From SVKR01 sp963605115 (lineage in GTDB: Bacteria; Bacillota; Clostridia; Oscillospirales; Oscillospiraceae), in NCBI GenBank assembly GCA_963605115.1, contig CAVCTM010000001.1, positions 51,696-115,695 of the forward strand: a stretch of DNA of 64,000 nt, read 5' to 3'. The translations under genes and the position numbers were made by a program. Positions within the stretch are counted from its first letter, which is position 1. The number at the start of each line of letters is the position of its first letter. This document shows, piece after piece, positions 42,027 through 51,037 of this stretch. The notes under the pieces are model-generated. The model did no database searches, was not told where the DNA came from, and was given only the letters and a program-made list of their open reading frames with translations.

Positions 42027-44005
42027 TCCAGCATGGCGAGGAACTCCTCCTCACTGAGGACCGGGATGCCGAGCTCCTGCGCCTTTGTGAGCTTGCTGCC
42101 GGCGGCTTCGCCGGCGACGACGTAGCTGGTCTTTTTGGACACGCTGCCCGCCGCCTTGCCGCCGAAGCGCTCGATGGCGGCGGCTGCCTCGTCGCGCGTG
42201 AAGCGCGTGAGCGCGCCGGTGAGGACGAAGGTCTTGCCGGCGAAGCGGCGGTCCGTGATCTCCTCGCGGCTTTCAAACGAGACGCCCGCCTCGCGCAGAC
42301 GGCGGATGAGGTGCTGGGACTGGGGGCTTTCAAACCAGTCGGCGAGATACTGCGCCGTGACGGGACCGATATCGTCGATGCTCATCAGTTCGAGCGGTCC
42401 GGCATTCATCAGCGCATCGAGGTCGGGGAAGTGGCGCGCTAAAACGCGGCCCGCCTTGACGCCGACCTGCCGGATGCCGAAGGCGCTCAGCAGCCGGGCG
42501 AGCCCCTGCCGCTTGCTTCCCTCGATGGCGTTCAGAAGATTTTCCGCGCTCTTTTTGCCCATGCGGTCGAGCGCCGCGACGGACTGCGGCTCCAGATAGT
42601 AGAGGTCCGCCGGCGTTGCAACGAGCCCGGCATTCACGAGACTTTCCACGACCGCCTCGCCGAGACCGTCGATGTCCATGCCGTCCTTGGAGGCAAAGTG
42701 GGTGATGTTGCGCAGCCGCTGGGCGGGGCACTCCGCGCCCGTGCAGCGCCTCGCCGCACCGTCTTCGTCGCGCACGACGGGGCTGCCGCACTCCGGACAG
42801 GTCTCCGGCAGGCGGAAGGGGACCGTCCCCTCCGGGCGGAGGGAGAGCTCCACGCCGACGACTTCGGGGATGATCTCGCCCGCCTTCTGGACCCAAACGG
42901 TGTCGCCCACGCGGACGTCCAGCTTGTCGATGAAGTCCTGATTATGCAGCGTGGCGTTTGAAACGGTCGTCCCGGCGAGGCGGATGGGCTCGACGACCGC
43001 CTTCGGTGTCAGGACGCCGGTGCGCCCGACCTGCACGACGATGTCCGTCACGCGGCTCTGTTTTTTCTCCGGCGGGTATTTATACGCCACCGCCCAGCGA
43101 GGGACCTTCGTCGTGCTGCCGAGCAGCGCGCGCTGGGCAAGGTCGTTGACCTTGATGACCGCGCCGTCCATCTCATATTTGAACTGGTCGCGGTTTTCGC
43201 CGATCCAGCGGATCTGCTCCACGCAGTCGCGGATGTTGTCGTAGAGCTTATACGGCACGACGTCGAAGCCCATCTCCGCGAGTGCGTCGAGCGTCTCCGT
43301 GTGGGTCTTGTATTCGCGCGTCGCGAGCTGGATGTTATAGACGATGAGGTCCAGCTTCCGCTCGGCGGCGATCTTCGGGTCCTTCTGGCGCAGGGAGCCC
43401 GCCGCGCCGTTGCGCGGGTTTGCGAGCAGGGGCTTGCCCTCCACCTCGAAGCGGGCGTTCAGCTCCTGGAAGGTTTCCTTCGCCATATACACCTCGCCGC
43501 GGACGATGATGCGCTCCGGGGCGTTTTTCAGCTCCTTCGGCAGAGAGCGGATCGTGCGGAGGTTTTCCGTAACGTCCTCGCCGGTCTGACCGTCGCCGCG
43601 GGTCGCGCCGCGGTAAAATTTGCCGTCCCGGTACTCGACGGCGATGGAGAGCCCGTCGATCTTCGGCTCCACGTCGAAGGTCTTTTCTCCCTCGACCGCG
43701 CCGTCCACGCGCTCGCCGAAGGCGAAGAGCTCCTCGTAGGAGAACACATCCATCAGACTCTCCAGCGGCACTTCATGACGCATGGGGGAGAACTTGCTGC
43801 CCACATGCCCGCCGACCTTCTGGGTCGGGGAGTCCGGCGTGCGCAGCTCCGGGAACTCGTCCTCCAGCGCCATCAGCGTGTGGATGAGCTTGTCGTATTC
43901 AAAGTCGGAGATGGTCGGCGCATCCTCGTCGTAATAGCGGCGGGAATGCTCCTCCACCTCCGCGCGCAGGGCGAGGATCTTTTCTTTGGCTTCGTTTCTA
44001 TCCAT
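42023..44005 (-). CDS. ligA: NAD+-dependent DNA ligase LigA
   Basis: Seals nicks in DNA replication and repair. The 660-residue protein has domain Ia (RYYDEDAPTISDFEYDKL), the adenylation centre (VEPKIDGLSIAVEYRDG, Lys in KIDG), the OB fold, the zinc finger (CPECGSPVVRDEDGAARRCTGAECPAQ), HhH repeats and the BRCT domain (FAGKTFVLTGALTRFTRDEAAAAIE). The ATG at 44005 is chosen because GGAGG (44016-44012) stands 6 bases upstream on the minus strand; a longer start at 44020 has no site. Its start overlaps the end of yunB by 8 bases. Confidence 0.97.
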   Translation of the reverse strand: MDRNEAKEKILALRAEVEEHSRRYYDEDAPTISDFEYDKLIHTLMALEDEFPELRTPDSPTQKVGGHVGSKFSPMRHEVPLESLMDVFSYEELFAFGERVDGAVEGEKTFDVEPKIDGLSIAVEYRDGKFYRGATRGDGQTGEDVTENLRTIRSLPKELKNAPERIIVRGEVYMAKETFQELNARFEVEGKPLLANPRNGAAGSLRQKDPKIAAERKLDLIVYNIQLATREYKTHTETLDALAEMGFDVVPYKLYDNIRDCVEQIRWIGENRDQFKYEMDGAVIKVNDLAQRALLGSTTKVPRWAVAYKYPPEKKQSRVTDIVVQVGRTGVLTPKAVVEPIRLAGTTVSNATLHNQDFIDKLDVRVGDTVWVQKAGEIIPEVVGVELSLRPEGTVPFRLPETCPECGSPVVRDEDGAARRCTGAECPAQRLRNITHFASKDGMDIDGLGEAVVESLVNAGLVATPADLYYLEPQSVAALDRMGKKSAENLLNAIEGSKRQGLARLLSAFGIRQVGVKAGRVLARHFPDLDALMNAGPLELMSIDDIGPVTAQYLADWFESPQSQHLIRRLREAGVSFESREEITDRRFAGKTFVLTGALTRFTRDEAAAAIERFGGKAAGSVSKKTSYVVAGEAAGSKLTKAQELGIPVLSEEEFLAMLE

Positions 44006-44687
44006 TTTTGTCCTCCACATTGACGTAAGTATCGGGAACGCGGCCGACGATGACGGTCTCCGCGATGAGAACGTCGGTCTCCACCGTGGTGGAAAGGCTC
44101 GCCCACGGGATGATGATGTCGATGTCCACGCTGGCCTTCAGCGTCAGCGTATGGCGCGACTGGTTGATGCCGGTCGAGGTCAGGGCATTGTCGAAGCGGA
44201 CGAAGGAGCTCGTCAGCATGTCGATGTTGACCGGCACGTCCGGTCCCATACCGAGCAGCAGGCTCGAACCGAGCAGGCTGCCGAGCGGGATGCGGATATT
44301 GAGCTCCCCGCTGTTCGCGGCGTCCACCATCTCGCTCAGGATCTCCGTCGCGAGGGAGTTGACGCGCGCGGTGTTCGTCGTGATGGCGGTGATCGCGCCG
44401 TCGGCGTCCTTTTCGAGCGTTACGAAATAGTCGTAGCCATAGTCGCGCTCGCGCATCTGCTTCGCGACGAGCTCGTTGACCGCGATGGTGACGGCGTCCG
44501 TTGCATCCGAGAGCGCGATGGAGCTGCTGATGCGGCGGAGAAAGAGCGCGGAGCGGACCGTGAACGCCAGCAGCGCCGCGGCGAGCAGGAGCAATACGAT
44601 ACTGCGCCTCCGGCGCGCGGGGACGCGCTGAAAGTGCAGCGACTTATAAACCGTGCGGCTCGGCGCACGCGGGCGGGGGAAGGGCAT
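43998..44687 (-). CDS. yunB: Sporulation protein YunB
   Basis: A 229-residue membrane-anchored protein of the YunB family. After a basic N-terminus one transmembrane helix (SIVLLLLAAALLAFTVRSALFL) is followed by an extracytoplasmic domain with AVTIAVNELVAKQM, NIRIPLGSLLGSSLLLGMGPD and the conserved end VIVGRVPDTYVNVE. The ATG at 44687 has GGAGG 8 bases upstream; two upstream in-frame ATGs are too close to or before it. In Bacillus it is a mother-cell sporulation gene. Its coupling to ligA is unusual. Confidence 0.88.
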   Translation of the reverse strand: MPFPRPRAPSRTVYKSLHFQRVPARRRRSIVLLLLAAALLAFTVRSALFLRRISSSIALSDATDAVTIAVNELVAKQMRERDYGYDYFVTLEKDADGAITAITTNTARVNSLATEILSEMVDAANSGELNIRIPLGSLLGSSLLLGMGPDVPVNIDMLTSSFVRFDNALTSTGINQSRHTLTLKASVDIDIIIPWASLSTTVETDVLIAETVIVGRVPDTYVNVEDKNG

Positions 44688-44731
44688 CGGCATCACCTCC
44701 ACGGACTAAGCCTATGCCGGTCCCCGGCGGG

Positions 44732-46096
44732 TTATTTCAGCTCTTCGACGATCTTGCGGAAGGTATTCCCGCGCTCGACAAAATTCCGGAAGCGGTCAAA
44801 GGACGAGCAGGCGGGGCTTAAGATCACCACGTCGCCGTCCTCCGCCGCAGCGGACGCGGCGAGCACCGTTTCGCGGAAATCGTCCAGAACGGTCACGGGC
44901 AGAGCGGCGGGGTCATAGCCCGGCGCGGCGAGCACGGCATCGCGGATCTTTTCCGCCGTTTCGCCGCAGAGGAAAAGCGCCTTGACGCGCTGCACGATCT
45001 CCGCGGCGAGGGTGTCAAACGGGACGAGCTTATCGTGCCCGCCGGCGATGAGGATGACGCGACGGTCAAAGCTCCGCAGTCCGGCGATCGTGCGCGTCGG
45101 GCTCGACGCGATGGAGTCGTTATAATACCGCACGCCGCGCAGCGTGCGCACGAGCTCGATTCGGTGCTCCACGCCGCCGAAGCTCCGCGCGACGGCGAGG
45201 CAGGTCTCGCGGCTCACGAGCCCGTCCACCGCGGCGAAGGCAGCCATATAGTTTTCCACGTTGTGCAGCCCCGGAATGAGGATGTCGCGCTGCTCGACAA
45301 AGCGCTCGTCCCCGCGGTAGATCGCGCCGTCATGGAAGCTGTAGCCCTTCTCCGGGCGCGCGCGGCGGGAGAACCAGATGACCTCCGCCGCCGCTTCCGC
45401 GGCGCAGGCGGCTGTGTATTCGTTGTCCATATTCAGCACGAGGCGGCAGTCGCCGTCCTGACAGAGAAAGATGTTTTTCTTCGCGTTCGCGTAGTCCTCA
45501 AAGGAGGGGTGGACATCCAGATGGTTCGGCGAAAGGTTTGTGATGACGGCAACGTCGGGGCGGCAGTGCATACTGTGGAGCTGGAAGGAGCTGAGCTCCA
45601 GCACGGCAACGTCGTCGGGGGAAAACTCCGGAATGTCGCAGAGCAGAGGTCTGCCGATGTTGCCGCCGAGGTGGACGCGGCAGCCCGCCGCGGTCAGCAG
45701 CTTTGCGATGAGCGTGCTCGTCGTGGTCTTGCCGTCCGAGCCCGTGATGGCGATGGTGCGGCAGGGGCAGAGACGGAAAAAGGTCTCCATCTCGCTCGTC
45801 ACGACCGTGTCGGGGCGCACGGCCGCCTTCAGCCGGTCCGGGTGCAGCCCCGGCGTGCGGAACACAAGGTCGAAGTCCAGCCGGTCCAGATAGTGCTCGC
45901 CGAGGATGAATTTCACCCCAAGAGCTGCAAGCTCGTCATAGAGCTCACCAAGCGCCTCCGCGCTCCGCCGGTCGCAGGCGGTCACGTCGCAGCCGCGGCT
46001 CGCCAGCAGCCGCAGCAGCGGCAGATTGCTGACGCCGACGCCGACAACGGCGATGGTCCTGCCGCGCAGGGAGTCGATATATTCGGTCAAAGTCAT
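44732..46096 (-). CDS. murD: UDP-N-acetylmuramoyl-L-alanine--D-glutamate ligase
   Basis: Adds D-Glu to UDP-MurNAc-L-Ala in peptidoglycan synthesis in the cytoplasm. The 454-residue Mur ligase has a Rossmann-like N-terminus (TIAVVGVGVSNLPLLRLLASRG), the P-loop AITGSDGKTTTSTLIAKLL, SSFQLH, and ITNLSPNHLDVHPSFEDYANAK, then GGVEHRIELV and YYNDSIASSPTRTIAGLRSF. The ATG at 46096 is preferred over 46126 because a GGGAGATGG site precedes it. It stands away from other mur genes, upstream of yunB-ligA with 44 bases between. Confidence 0.96.
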   Translation of the reverse strand: MTLTEYIDSLRGRTIAVVGVGVSNLPLLRLLASRGCDVTACDRRSAEALGELYDELAALGVKFILGEHYLDRLDFDLVFRTPGLHPDRLKAAVRPDTVVTSEMETFFRLCPCRTIAITGSDGKTTTSTLIAKLLTAAGCRVHLGGNIGRPLLCDIPEFSPDDVAVLELSSFQLHSMHCRPDVAVITNLSPNHLDVHPSFEDYANAKKNIFLCQDGDCRLVLNMDNEYTAACAAEAAAEVIWFSRRARPEKGYSFHDGAIYRGDERFVEQRDILIPGLHNVENYMAAFAAVDGLVSRETCLAVARSFGGVEHRIELVRTLRGVRYYNDSIASSPTRTIAGLRSFDRRVILIAGGHDKLVPFDTLAAEIVQRVKALFLCGETAEKIRDAVLAAPGYDPAALPVTVLDDFRETVLAASAAAEDGDVVILSPACSSFDRFRNFVERGNTFRKIVEELK

Positions 46097-46173
46097 AGTG
46101 TTTCCATCTCCCGGAAAAGAAGTCATATTATTATACTCTTTTCCGCCGACAAACTCAACAATTTTTAAAAAGA

Positions 46174-46199
46174 GAAGCGGGAGCCGAAGCTCCCGCTTT
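46174..46199 (-). terminator. Terminator after the alpha/beta hydrolase
   Basis: On the minus strand AAGCGGGAGC and GCTCCCGCTT pair around TTCG, followed by CTCTTTTTAAAA. Confidence 0.8.
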
Positions 46200-46201
46200 G
46201 T

Positions 46202-47065
46202 TTAGCCGATGGTCTTTTTCAAAAACTCTATCGTGACGCGGTTTAGCTCCTCGTGGGTGTTCCACACGCCGGAGTGGTGTCCCAGACCGCCGAAAATGTG
46301 GAGCTCCGCCTCCGCGCCGGCGGCGATGAGCGCCTCGTAAAAGCGGCGGGACTGGTTCGGGGGAACGGTGCGGTCGTCCGCGCCGTGGATGAGCAGCGTC
46401 GGCGCGCTCCCGGCGCTCGCGTAGGTGCAGGGCGCCGCCATACGGCAGAGCTCCGGCACGGTCTGGAGCTCCGCGCCGAGGAACACGCCTTCGGGGATAG
46501 GATCGTTCGGAAATTCCGGGATCGCGCCGTCCGGCGCCATCAGCAGGAAGTTCCCGCAGGGACCGCACCAGTCCACGACCGCCTGCACCGCAGCAGACTC
46601 CTCCGGCGCGCCCATCGTAAGATCCTCAAAGCCGGGGTTCCCGGCGGTGACGCCCAGCATGCTGACGATCCAGCCGCCGGCGGAAGAGCCCCACGCGGCG
46701 AAGCGCTGCGGGTCGAGATGATATTTCTCCGCGTTCGCGCGCAGATAGCGCACGGCTGCCTTCGCGTCGAGCACATTGGCAGGGAAGCGCGCTTCATGCC
46801 CGCGGCGGTATTCCACGTCCGCGACCGCAAAGCCGAGGGCGAGACAGCGCAGCACCGGCTCGACCGGCTTTTCGCGCTTTTCGCCGAACAGAAATGCGCC
46901 GCCATGGATGTGGATGATCAGCGGGAAGGGCTTCTCGCCGTCCTCCGCCGGGAGCCAGAGGTCCAGCACCTGCGAGGGCGACTGCCCGGCGTAGGGCAGG
47001 TCAAAAAAGCGGCGGCAGGGGAGCGCCAGAAATTCCGGCGAGAGGGCATGGGGATTTTCGCTCAT
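46202..47065 (-). CDS. Alpha/beta hydrolase (HSL/carboxylesterase type)
   Basis: A 287-residue serine hydrolase. The oxyanion motif is IIHIHGGAFLFG, the nucleophile lies in WGSSAGGWIVS, the Asp in IHGADDRTVPP and the His in FGGLGHHSGVW, a complete triad. The N-terminal DLWLPAEDGEKPFPLIIHIHGG resembles BD-FAE and acetyl-xylan-esterase-like enzymes. No signal peptide, so it is cytoplasmic. The ester substrate is not known. It sits 28 bases after the histidine kinase gene on the same strand and could be read from the same transcript. Confidence 0.9.
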   Translation of the reverse strand: MSENPHALSPEFLALPCRRFFDLPYAGQSPSQVLDLWLPAEDGEKPFPLIIHIHGGAFLFGEKREKPVEPVLRCLALGFAVADVEYRRGHEARFPANVLDAKAAVRYLRANAEKYHLDPQRFAAWGSSAGGWIVSMLGVTAGNPGFEDLTMGAPEESAAVQAVVDWCGPCGNFLLMAPDGAIPEFPNDPIPEGVFLGAELQTVPELCRMAAPCTYASAGSAPTLLIHGADDRTVPPNQSRRFYEALIAAGAEAELHIFGGLGHHSGVWNTHEELNRVTIEFLKKTIG

Positions 47066-47093
47066 AATCTGTCAGGTTCCTTTCTCGGATGAT

Positions 47094-48329
47094 TTATGCA
47101 AGTGTAACTGTGAAATAGAACGCCGCACCGCTGCCTGTTTCGCTCTCGACCCAGAGCTTTTCGCCGAGATTGCGGACGATCTCGTCCGCGATGGCGAGTC
47201 CGAGACCGCTGCCGCGGCTGTTGTGGCTCGTGTCCGCCTTGTAGAAGCGGTCAAAAATGCGGCTCTGATCCGACTTCGCGATGCCGGGTCCGTTGTCGCG
47301 CACGCAGAAGACGGCGCGATTGCCGCGGCGGGCGCAGGTAAGCCAGATCTTCCCGCCCCTGCCGACGAATTTGACGGCGTTATCGAGCAGGATGCCGAGC
47401 AAGTCGCGGATGCGGTCCTCGTCGGTATAGAGCGGGGGCAGGGACTCCAAATCAAGCCCCGACGTGTCCAGCTCGATGCCGAGGTCGCCGCAGAGCATGG
47501 CGTAGCGGTCCACGGCGGAGGGGAAGACCCCGTCCGCGTGGGTGACGACCTTCGTGATGGAGGCGCGGCCGCTCTGGAGCCGGCTGAGCTCCAGAATGTC
47601 CATAACCATGTCCTCCAGAAGATCGCTCTCCTTTAAGATCGCGCGGCAGTAATCGCGGCGCTCTGTCTCGTCGCGCACAAGACCGTCACAGAGCACCTCG
47701 GCGCGCGCCTTGATACAGGTGATGGGCGTTTTGAGCTCGTGGCTGACGTTCGCAACAAGGTCGCGCCGCATCGCGTTCAGCGCCCGCTCCTTGCGGTAAA
47801 TGCCGTAAGAGCAGAGCCCCGCCGTGAGGAAGATCATTGTATAGATGACGCAGAAGATGATGATGGAGCTGTCAAGGTCCGTCAGGTCGCGGACGAGCAC
47901 GGAGCAGTATTCGCGTCCGTTGTCGATCGTGACCGTGACGCCTGCGACGATGCAGAAAACGCGGTAATCCGGCGTCCCGTCGCTCGCCGCGACGGTGAAC
48001 ATTGCGGGGCGGAAAAGCGTTCCGTTTTTGCGCAGGGCAGGGAGATAGCCGCGGACCGCGGCGCGCTCGCCGTCGAGCATGAACTGCTTCGCGGAGAAAA
48101 CCGTGCGCCCCTGTTCGTCAAAGAGAAAATACTCCATCCCGTAAAGCTGAACGCCCTCCGGAAGACTGCCGGTGCGCCAGCACTCGCTCGCGTCGGCGGC
48201 GATGGTGAGGATGTGGTGCTTGTTCTTGAAGAAGGGGATCGCCCAGATGATCGCGCTGCCGAGCGTCATGCCGAGGATATACGCCGCGAGCAGCAGCGCC
48301 ACGGTCCGCCGCGTTTCCACGCGCTTCAC
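47094..48329 (-). CDS. Sensor histidine kinase
   Basis: A 411-residue membrane kinase. Helices at residues 8-30 (TVALLLAAYILGMTLGSAIIW) and about 155-180 (SIIIFCVIYTMIFLTAGLCSYG) bracket an extracytoplasmic sensor domain. The cytoplasmic part has the H-box LVANVSHELKTPITCIKARAE, the N-box LLGILLDNAVKFVG, the G1 box VRDNGPGIAKS, F-box DRFYKAD and the G2 box SRGSGLGLAIADEIV. The GTG at 48329 overlaps the stop of the response-regulator gene (GTGA); the longer ORF to 48467 is shadow of that gene. The stimulus is unknown. Confidence 0.94.
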   Translation of the reverse strand: MKRVETRRTVALLLAAYILGMTLGSAIIWAIPFFKNKHHILTIAADASECWRTGSLPEGVQLYGMEYFLFDEQGRTVFSAKQFMLDGERAAVRGYLPALRKNGTLFRPAMFTVAASDGTPDYRVFCIVAGVTVTIDNGREYCSVLVRDLTDLDSSIIIFCVIYTMIFLTAGLCSYGIYRKERALNAMRRDLVANVSHELKTPITCIKARAEVLCDGLVRDETERRDYCRAILKESDLLEDMVMDILELSRLQSGRASITKVVTHADGVFPSAVDRYAMLCGDLGIELDTSGLDLESLPPLYTDEDRIRDLLGILLDNAVKFVGRGGKIWLTCARRGNRAVFCVRDNGPGIAKSDQSRIFDRFYKADTSHNSRGSGLGLAIADEIVRNLGEKLWVESETGSGAAFYFTVTLA

Positions 48330-49009
48330 AGCTTTTCCTCCAGCTTGTAGCCCACACCGTAGATGCTGCAAAAGCGCACGCCGGCGCAGTGCTCCTTGAT
48401 CTTCATCCGCAGCCGGGCGAGCAGCGTGTCCACCGCGCGGACATCGCCGAAATAGTCGATGCCCCAAACGGCGTCGAGGATCTCCTCGCGCGAGACGACC
48501 TCACCGGCGCGGCCGACGAGAAACGTCAGCAGTTCGCACTCGCGGGGCGTCAGCTTGACGGGGGCGTGGTCCATATAGACCTCATACGCCTTCGGGCGGA
48601 TGAGGAGGCGCCCGATATGCAGCTCGTCGCTCTCGCGCCGGGGCTGCACCCGGCGCAGCACGGTGCGCACGCGGGCGACGACCTCCTTCGGGGAGAAGGG
48701 CTTTGTCACATAGTCGTCCGCGCCGAGCTCCAGCCCGACGATGCGGTCGGACTCGTCCACCTTTGCGGAGAGAATAATGATCGGAACGTCGCTCCGGCGG
48801 CGGATGGCTTTGCAGACCTCCGTGCCGAAGAGCTTCGGCAGCATGATATCCAGAATGACAAGATCGACGCTGTGACGCTCCAGATACGCGAGCGCCGCCT
48901 CGCCGTCATAGACGGAGGCATGGCCGATACCCGCCTCGGAAAGATAGACGCTGAGGCTCTCATGGACGGTCTCACTGTCGTCGCAGATCAGAACGGTCGG
49001 ATTCGACAT
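48326..49009 (-). CDS. OmpR-family response regulator
   Basis: A 227-residue regulator with receiver domain (VLICDDSETVHESL acidic pair, LVILDIMLPKLFG phospho-Asp, IIILSAK, DDYVTKPFSP Lys) and C-terminal winged helix (KLTPRECELLTFLVGRAGEVVSREEIL, AVDTLLARLRMKIK, YGVGYKLEE). The ATG at 49009 follows GGAGGTG at 9 bases; the longer start at 49126 runs into the promoter. It lies divergent from the ABC transporter operon, 230 bases away, and could control it, though nothing in the sequence proves this. Confidence 0.95.
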   Translation of the reverse strand: MSNPTVLICDDSETVHESLSVYLSEAGIGHASVYDGEAALAYLERHSVDLVILDIMLPKLFGTEVCKAIRRRSDVPIIILSAKVDESDRIVGLELGADDYVTKPFSPKEVVARVRTVLRRVQPRRESDELHIGRLLIRPKAYEVYMDHAPVKLTPRECELLTFLVGRAGEVVSREEILDAVWGIDYFGDVRAVDTLLARLRMKIKEHCAGVRFCSIYGVGYKLEEKL

Positions 49010-49052
49010 TGGCTGCTGCACCTCCGAAGTTTTTTCTCGTTCTCGCTTGACA

Positions 49053-49081
49053 ATTCTACACCAATTGTGCAAAATGTTCAA
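49053..49081 (-). promoter_or_regulatory. Promoter of the two-component operon
   Basis: On the minus strand TTGAAC (49081-49076), 17-bp spacer, TAGAAT (49058-49053). Confidence 0.65.
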
Positions 49082-49148
49082 GTGGTTTGCCGTGCGCTTT
49101 TTAGTTATTGTGAATAATTTTAACATTTGCGCAACAATTGCGGTGAAA

Positions 49149-49179
49149 TTGTGTCACAACTTCCAATCTCCGGTATGCT
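49149..49179 (+). promoter_or_regulatory. Weak promoter of the ABC transporter operon
   Basis: GTGTCA (49151-49156), 17-bp spacer, TATGCT (49174-49179). TTGTGTCACAA (49149-49159), a small palindrome, covers the -35 and may be an activator or repressor site. Confidence 0.4.
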
Positions 49180-49239
49180 ATCCTTGAAGCATCAAGGTCG
49201 CGGCAAAACGCGGCTGAAAAAAATGAAGGAGAAAAAGGT

Positions 49240-50919
49240 ATGAAAAAGTTTCTTGCTCTCGCGCTCGCCGTTCTTATGCTGCTCGCCATGGCAGCCTGCG
49301 GCGGAAAGACGAACACCCCGACTCCGACACAGAGCCAGCCGAACACCGACGTAAAGGATCAGCTGGAAAACCAGGAAAACACCAAGGACATCACCGACGC
49401 TGGCAAGGCGGAGAACACCGCTTACATCCGCGAGCAGATCAACGTTGCGGCGGATGTCGTCACCTCACTGACCCCGTGGGGCACCCGCAACTCCACCCCC
49501 GGCAACTACGAGGTCTATGAGATGCTCTTCGAGTGCGACTCCAAGGGCGAGATGTACGCCCTGCTCGCCGACGCCGGCAAGGGTGAATTCGGCGGCTACG
49601 ACCACGAAAAGGGCACCGGCATCTACACCGTTTACATCTATGACTACATCACCGACCACAACGGCAAGCCCGTCAAGGCGTCCGACGTTGCTTACAGCTA
49701 TATGTATCAGCTGAACAACGAGGAAGTCTCCGGCTGGGGCGACCTCCAGAACGTTGAAGCCAAGGACGACAGCACCGTCGTCTTCACCTTCGCGAAGGAG
49801 CAGAACGGTCTCGGTCAGCTCATGAACGTCTTCGCCCGCTGCTTCATCGTCAACGAGGAGAGCCACAAGGCGAGCGCCTCCGGTCTTGCAAACGAGATGT
49901 GCGGCACCGGTCCCTACAAGTTCGAGAGCTACAATTCCGGCTCCCAGCTCACCATCGTGAAGAACGAAAATTACTGGCAGAAAGACGAGCTCCGCCGTCA
50001 GGAATCTCAGGCGAACGTCAACAAGATCGTCTATGAGTTCATCTCCGAATCCGCACAGAAGGTCATCGCGCTCAAGACCGGCAAGGTCGACCTCGTTGAG
50101 AACCTCGACTCCACCAGCGCGCTCGACTTCGCCGACGGCGGCGAGTTCGAGAAGGACTTCAATGTCTACGCCTTCCAGATGAAGTTCGTCAACTACCTCA
50201 ACTGCAACAACAGCCCGGAGAGCGTCTGCTCCGACTATAACCTCCGCATGGCGATCTGCAACGCGGTCGACGTCGACGGTCTCATCACCGCCATGGGCGG
50301 CACCGAGACCAAGCTCCCGGCTTACGTTTCCTCTTACTACTCCGACTACGACTTCGTCGACTGGGCAGCGATGGACAACTACAACACCAAGACCGGCGTC
50401 AACGCCGACCTCGTGAAGGAGTATCTTGACAAGTCCGGCTACAACGGCGAGACGCTGCGCCTGCTCATCTCCGGCAAATCCGACCCCGCGACCATCATCG
50501 CCGCCCAGCTTCAGGCTTACGGCATCAACGTCGAAGTCAGCGCGCTCGACTTCTCCAGCATCAACGCCACGAGCGCCGACCCGAAGGCATGGGACCTCGC
50601 GATCGGAATGATGGCGGGCGACTACAACGTCACCGTCTGGCAGCATGGCTTCAGCTTCGCCAACAACGGCGACGGCGACCACACCGCCAACTTTGTCTAT
50701 GACAAGGATTGGGACGATCTGCTGAACCTCTGCTGCACCGAGGAGGGACACACCCCCGAGAATCTCCAGCGCTGGTGGCAGATGGCTGTCGACAACGCCT
50801 ACACGATGGGTCTTTATACCGGCAATAACTACGTTGTCATGCCGGAGGATATGACTTACTTCTGCCAGGGCGACAAGCTCACCATGCTCCCCGGCGCCTG
50901 CACCTATGCGGCTCCCTGA
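49240..50919 (+). CDS. Extracellular solute-binding lipoprotein, family 5 (peptide type)
   Basis: Captures the substrate outside the membrane for the ABC importer encoded next. The 559-residue precursor has a lipoprotein signal (KKFLALALAVLMLLAMAACGG, lipid-linked Cys20) and a Thr/Pro/Gln-rich linker. Family 5 features include YEVYEMLFECDSKGEMYALLAD, YDYITDHNGKPVKASDVAYSY and GTGPYKFESYNSGSQLTIVKNENYW. AAGGAGAAAAAGG precedes the ATG. The ligand is likely an oligopeptide, but family 5 proteins also bind nickel, heme or sugars. Confidence 0.93.
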   Translation: MKKFLALALAVLMLLAMAACGGKTNTPTPTQSQPNTDVKDQLENQENTKDITDAGKAENTAYIREQINVAADVVTSLTPWGTRNSTPGNYEVYEMLFECDSKGEMYALLADAGKGEFGGYDHEKGTGIYTVYIYDYITDHNGKPVKASDVAYSYMYQLNNEEVSGWGDLQNVEAKDDSTVVFTFAKEQNGLGQLMNVFARCFIVNEESHKASASGLANEMCGTGPYKFESYNSGSQLTIVKNENYWQKDELRRQESQANVNKIVYEFISESAQKVIALKTGKVDLVENLDSTSALDFADGGEFEKDFNVYAFQMKFVNYLNCNNSPESVCSDYNLRMAICNAVDVDGLITAMGGTETKLPAYVSSYYSDYDFVDWAAMDNYNTKTGVNADLVKEYLDKSGYNGETLRLLISGKSDPATIIAAQLQAYGINVEVSALDFSSINATSADPKAWDLAIGMMAGDYNVTVWQHGFSFANNGDGDHTANFVYDKDWDDLLNLCCTEEGHTPENLQRWWQMAVDNAYTMGLYTGNNYVVMPEDMTYFCQGDKLTMLPGACTYAAP

Positions 50920-50963
50920 CGCAGCGGTCCAAAAAAGTAAATTTCCTTTGAAAAACACACCGG

Positions 50964-50989
50964 GCGGCGTCATCACCAGATGACGCCGC
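50964..50989 (+). terminator. Stem-loop between binding-protein and permease genes
   Basis: GCGGCGTCAT (50964-50973) pairs with ATGACGCCGC (50980-50989). No T-run follows, so it is probably a partial terminator or mRNA-stabilising hairpin that keeps binding-protein levels above those of the permeases. Confidence 0.65.
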
Positions 50990-51037
50990 TCATCTAAAAA
51001 ACCGGACCCGCTTTTATTAAAGAGAGGTTTTCTATCT

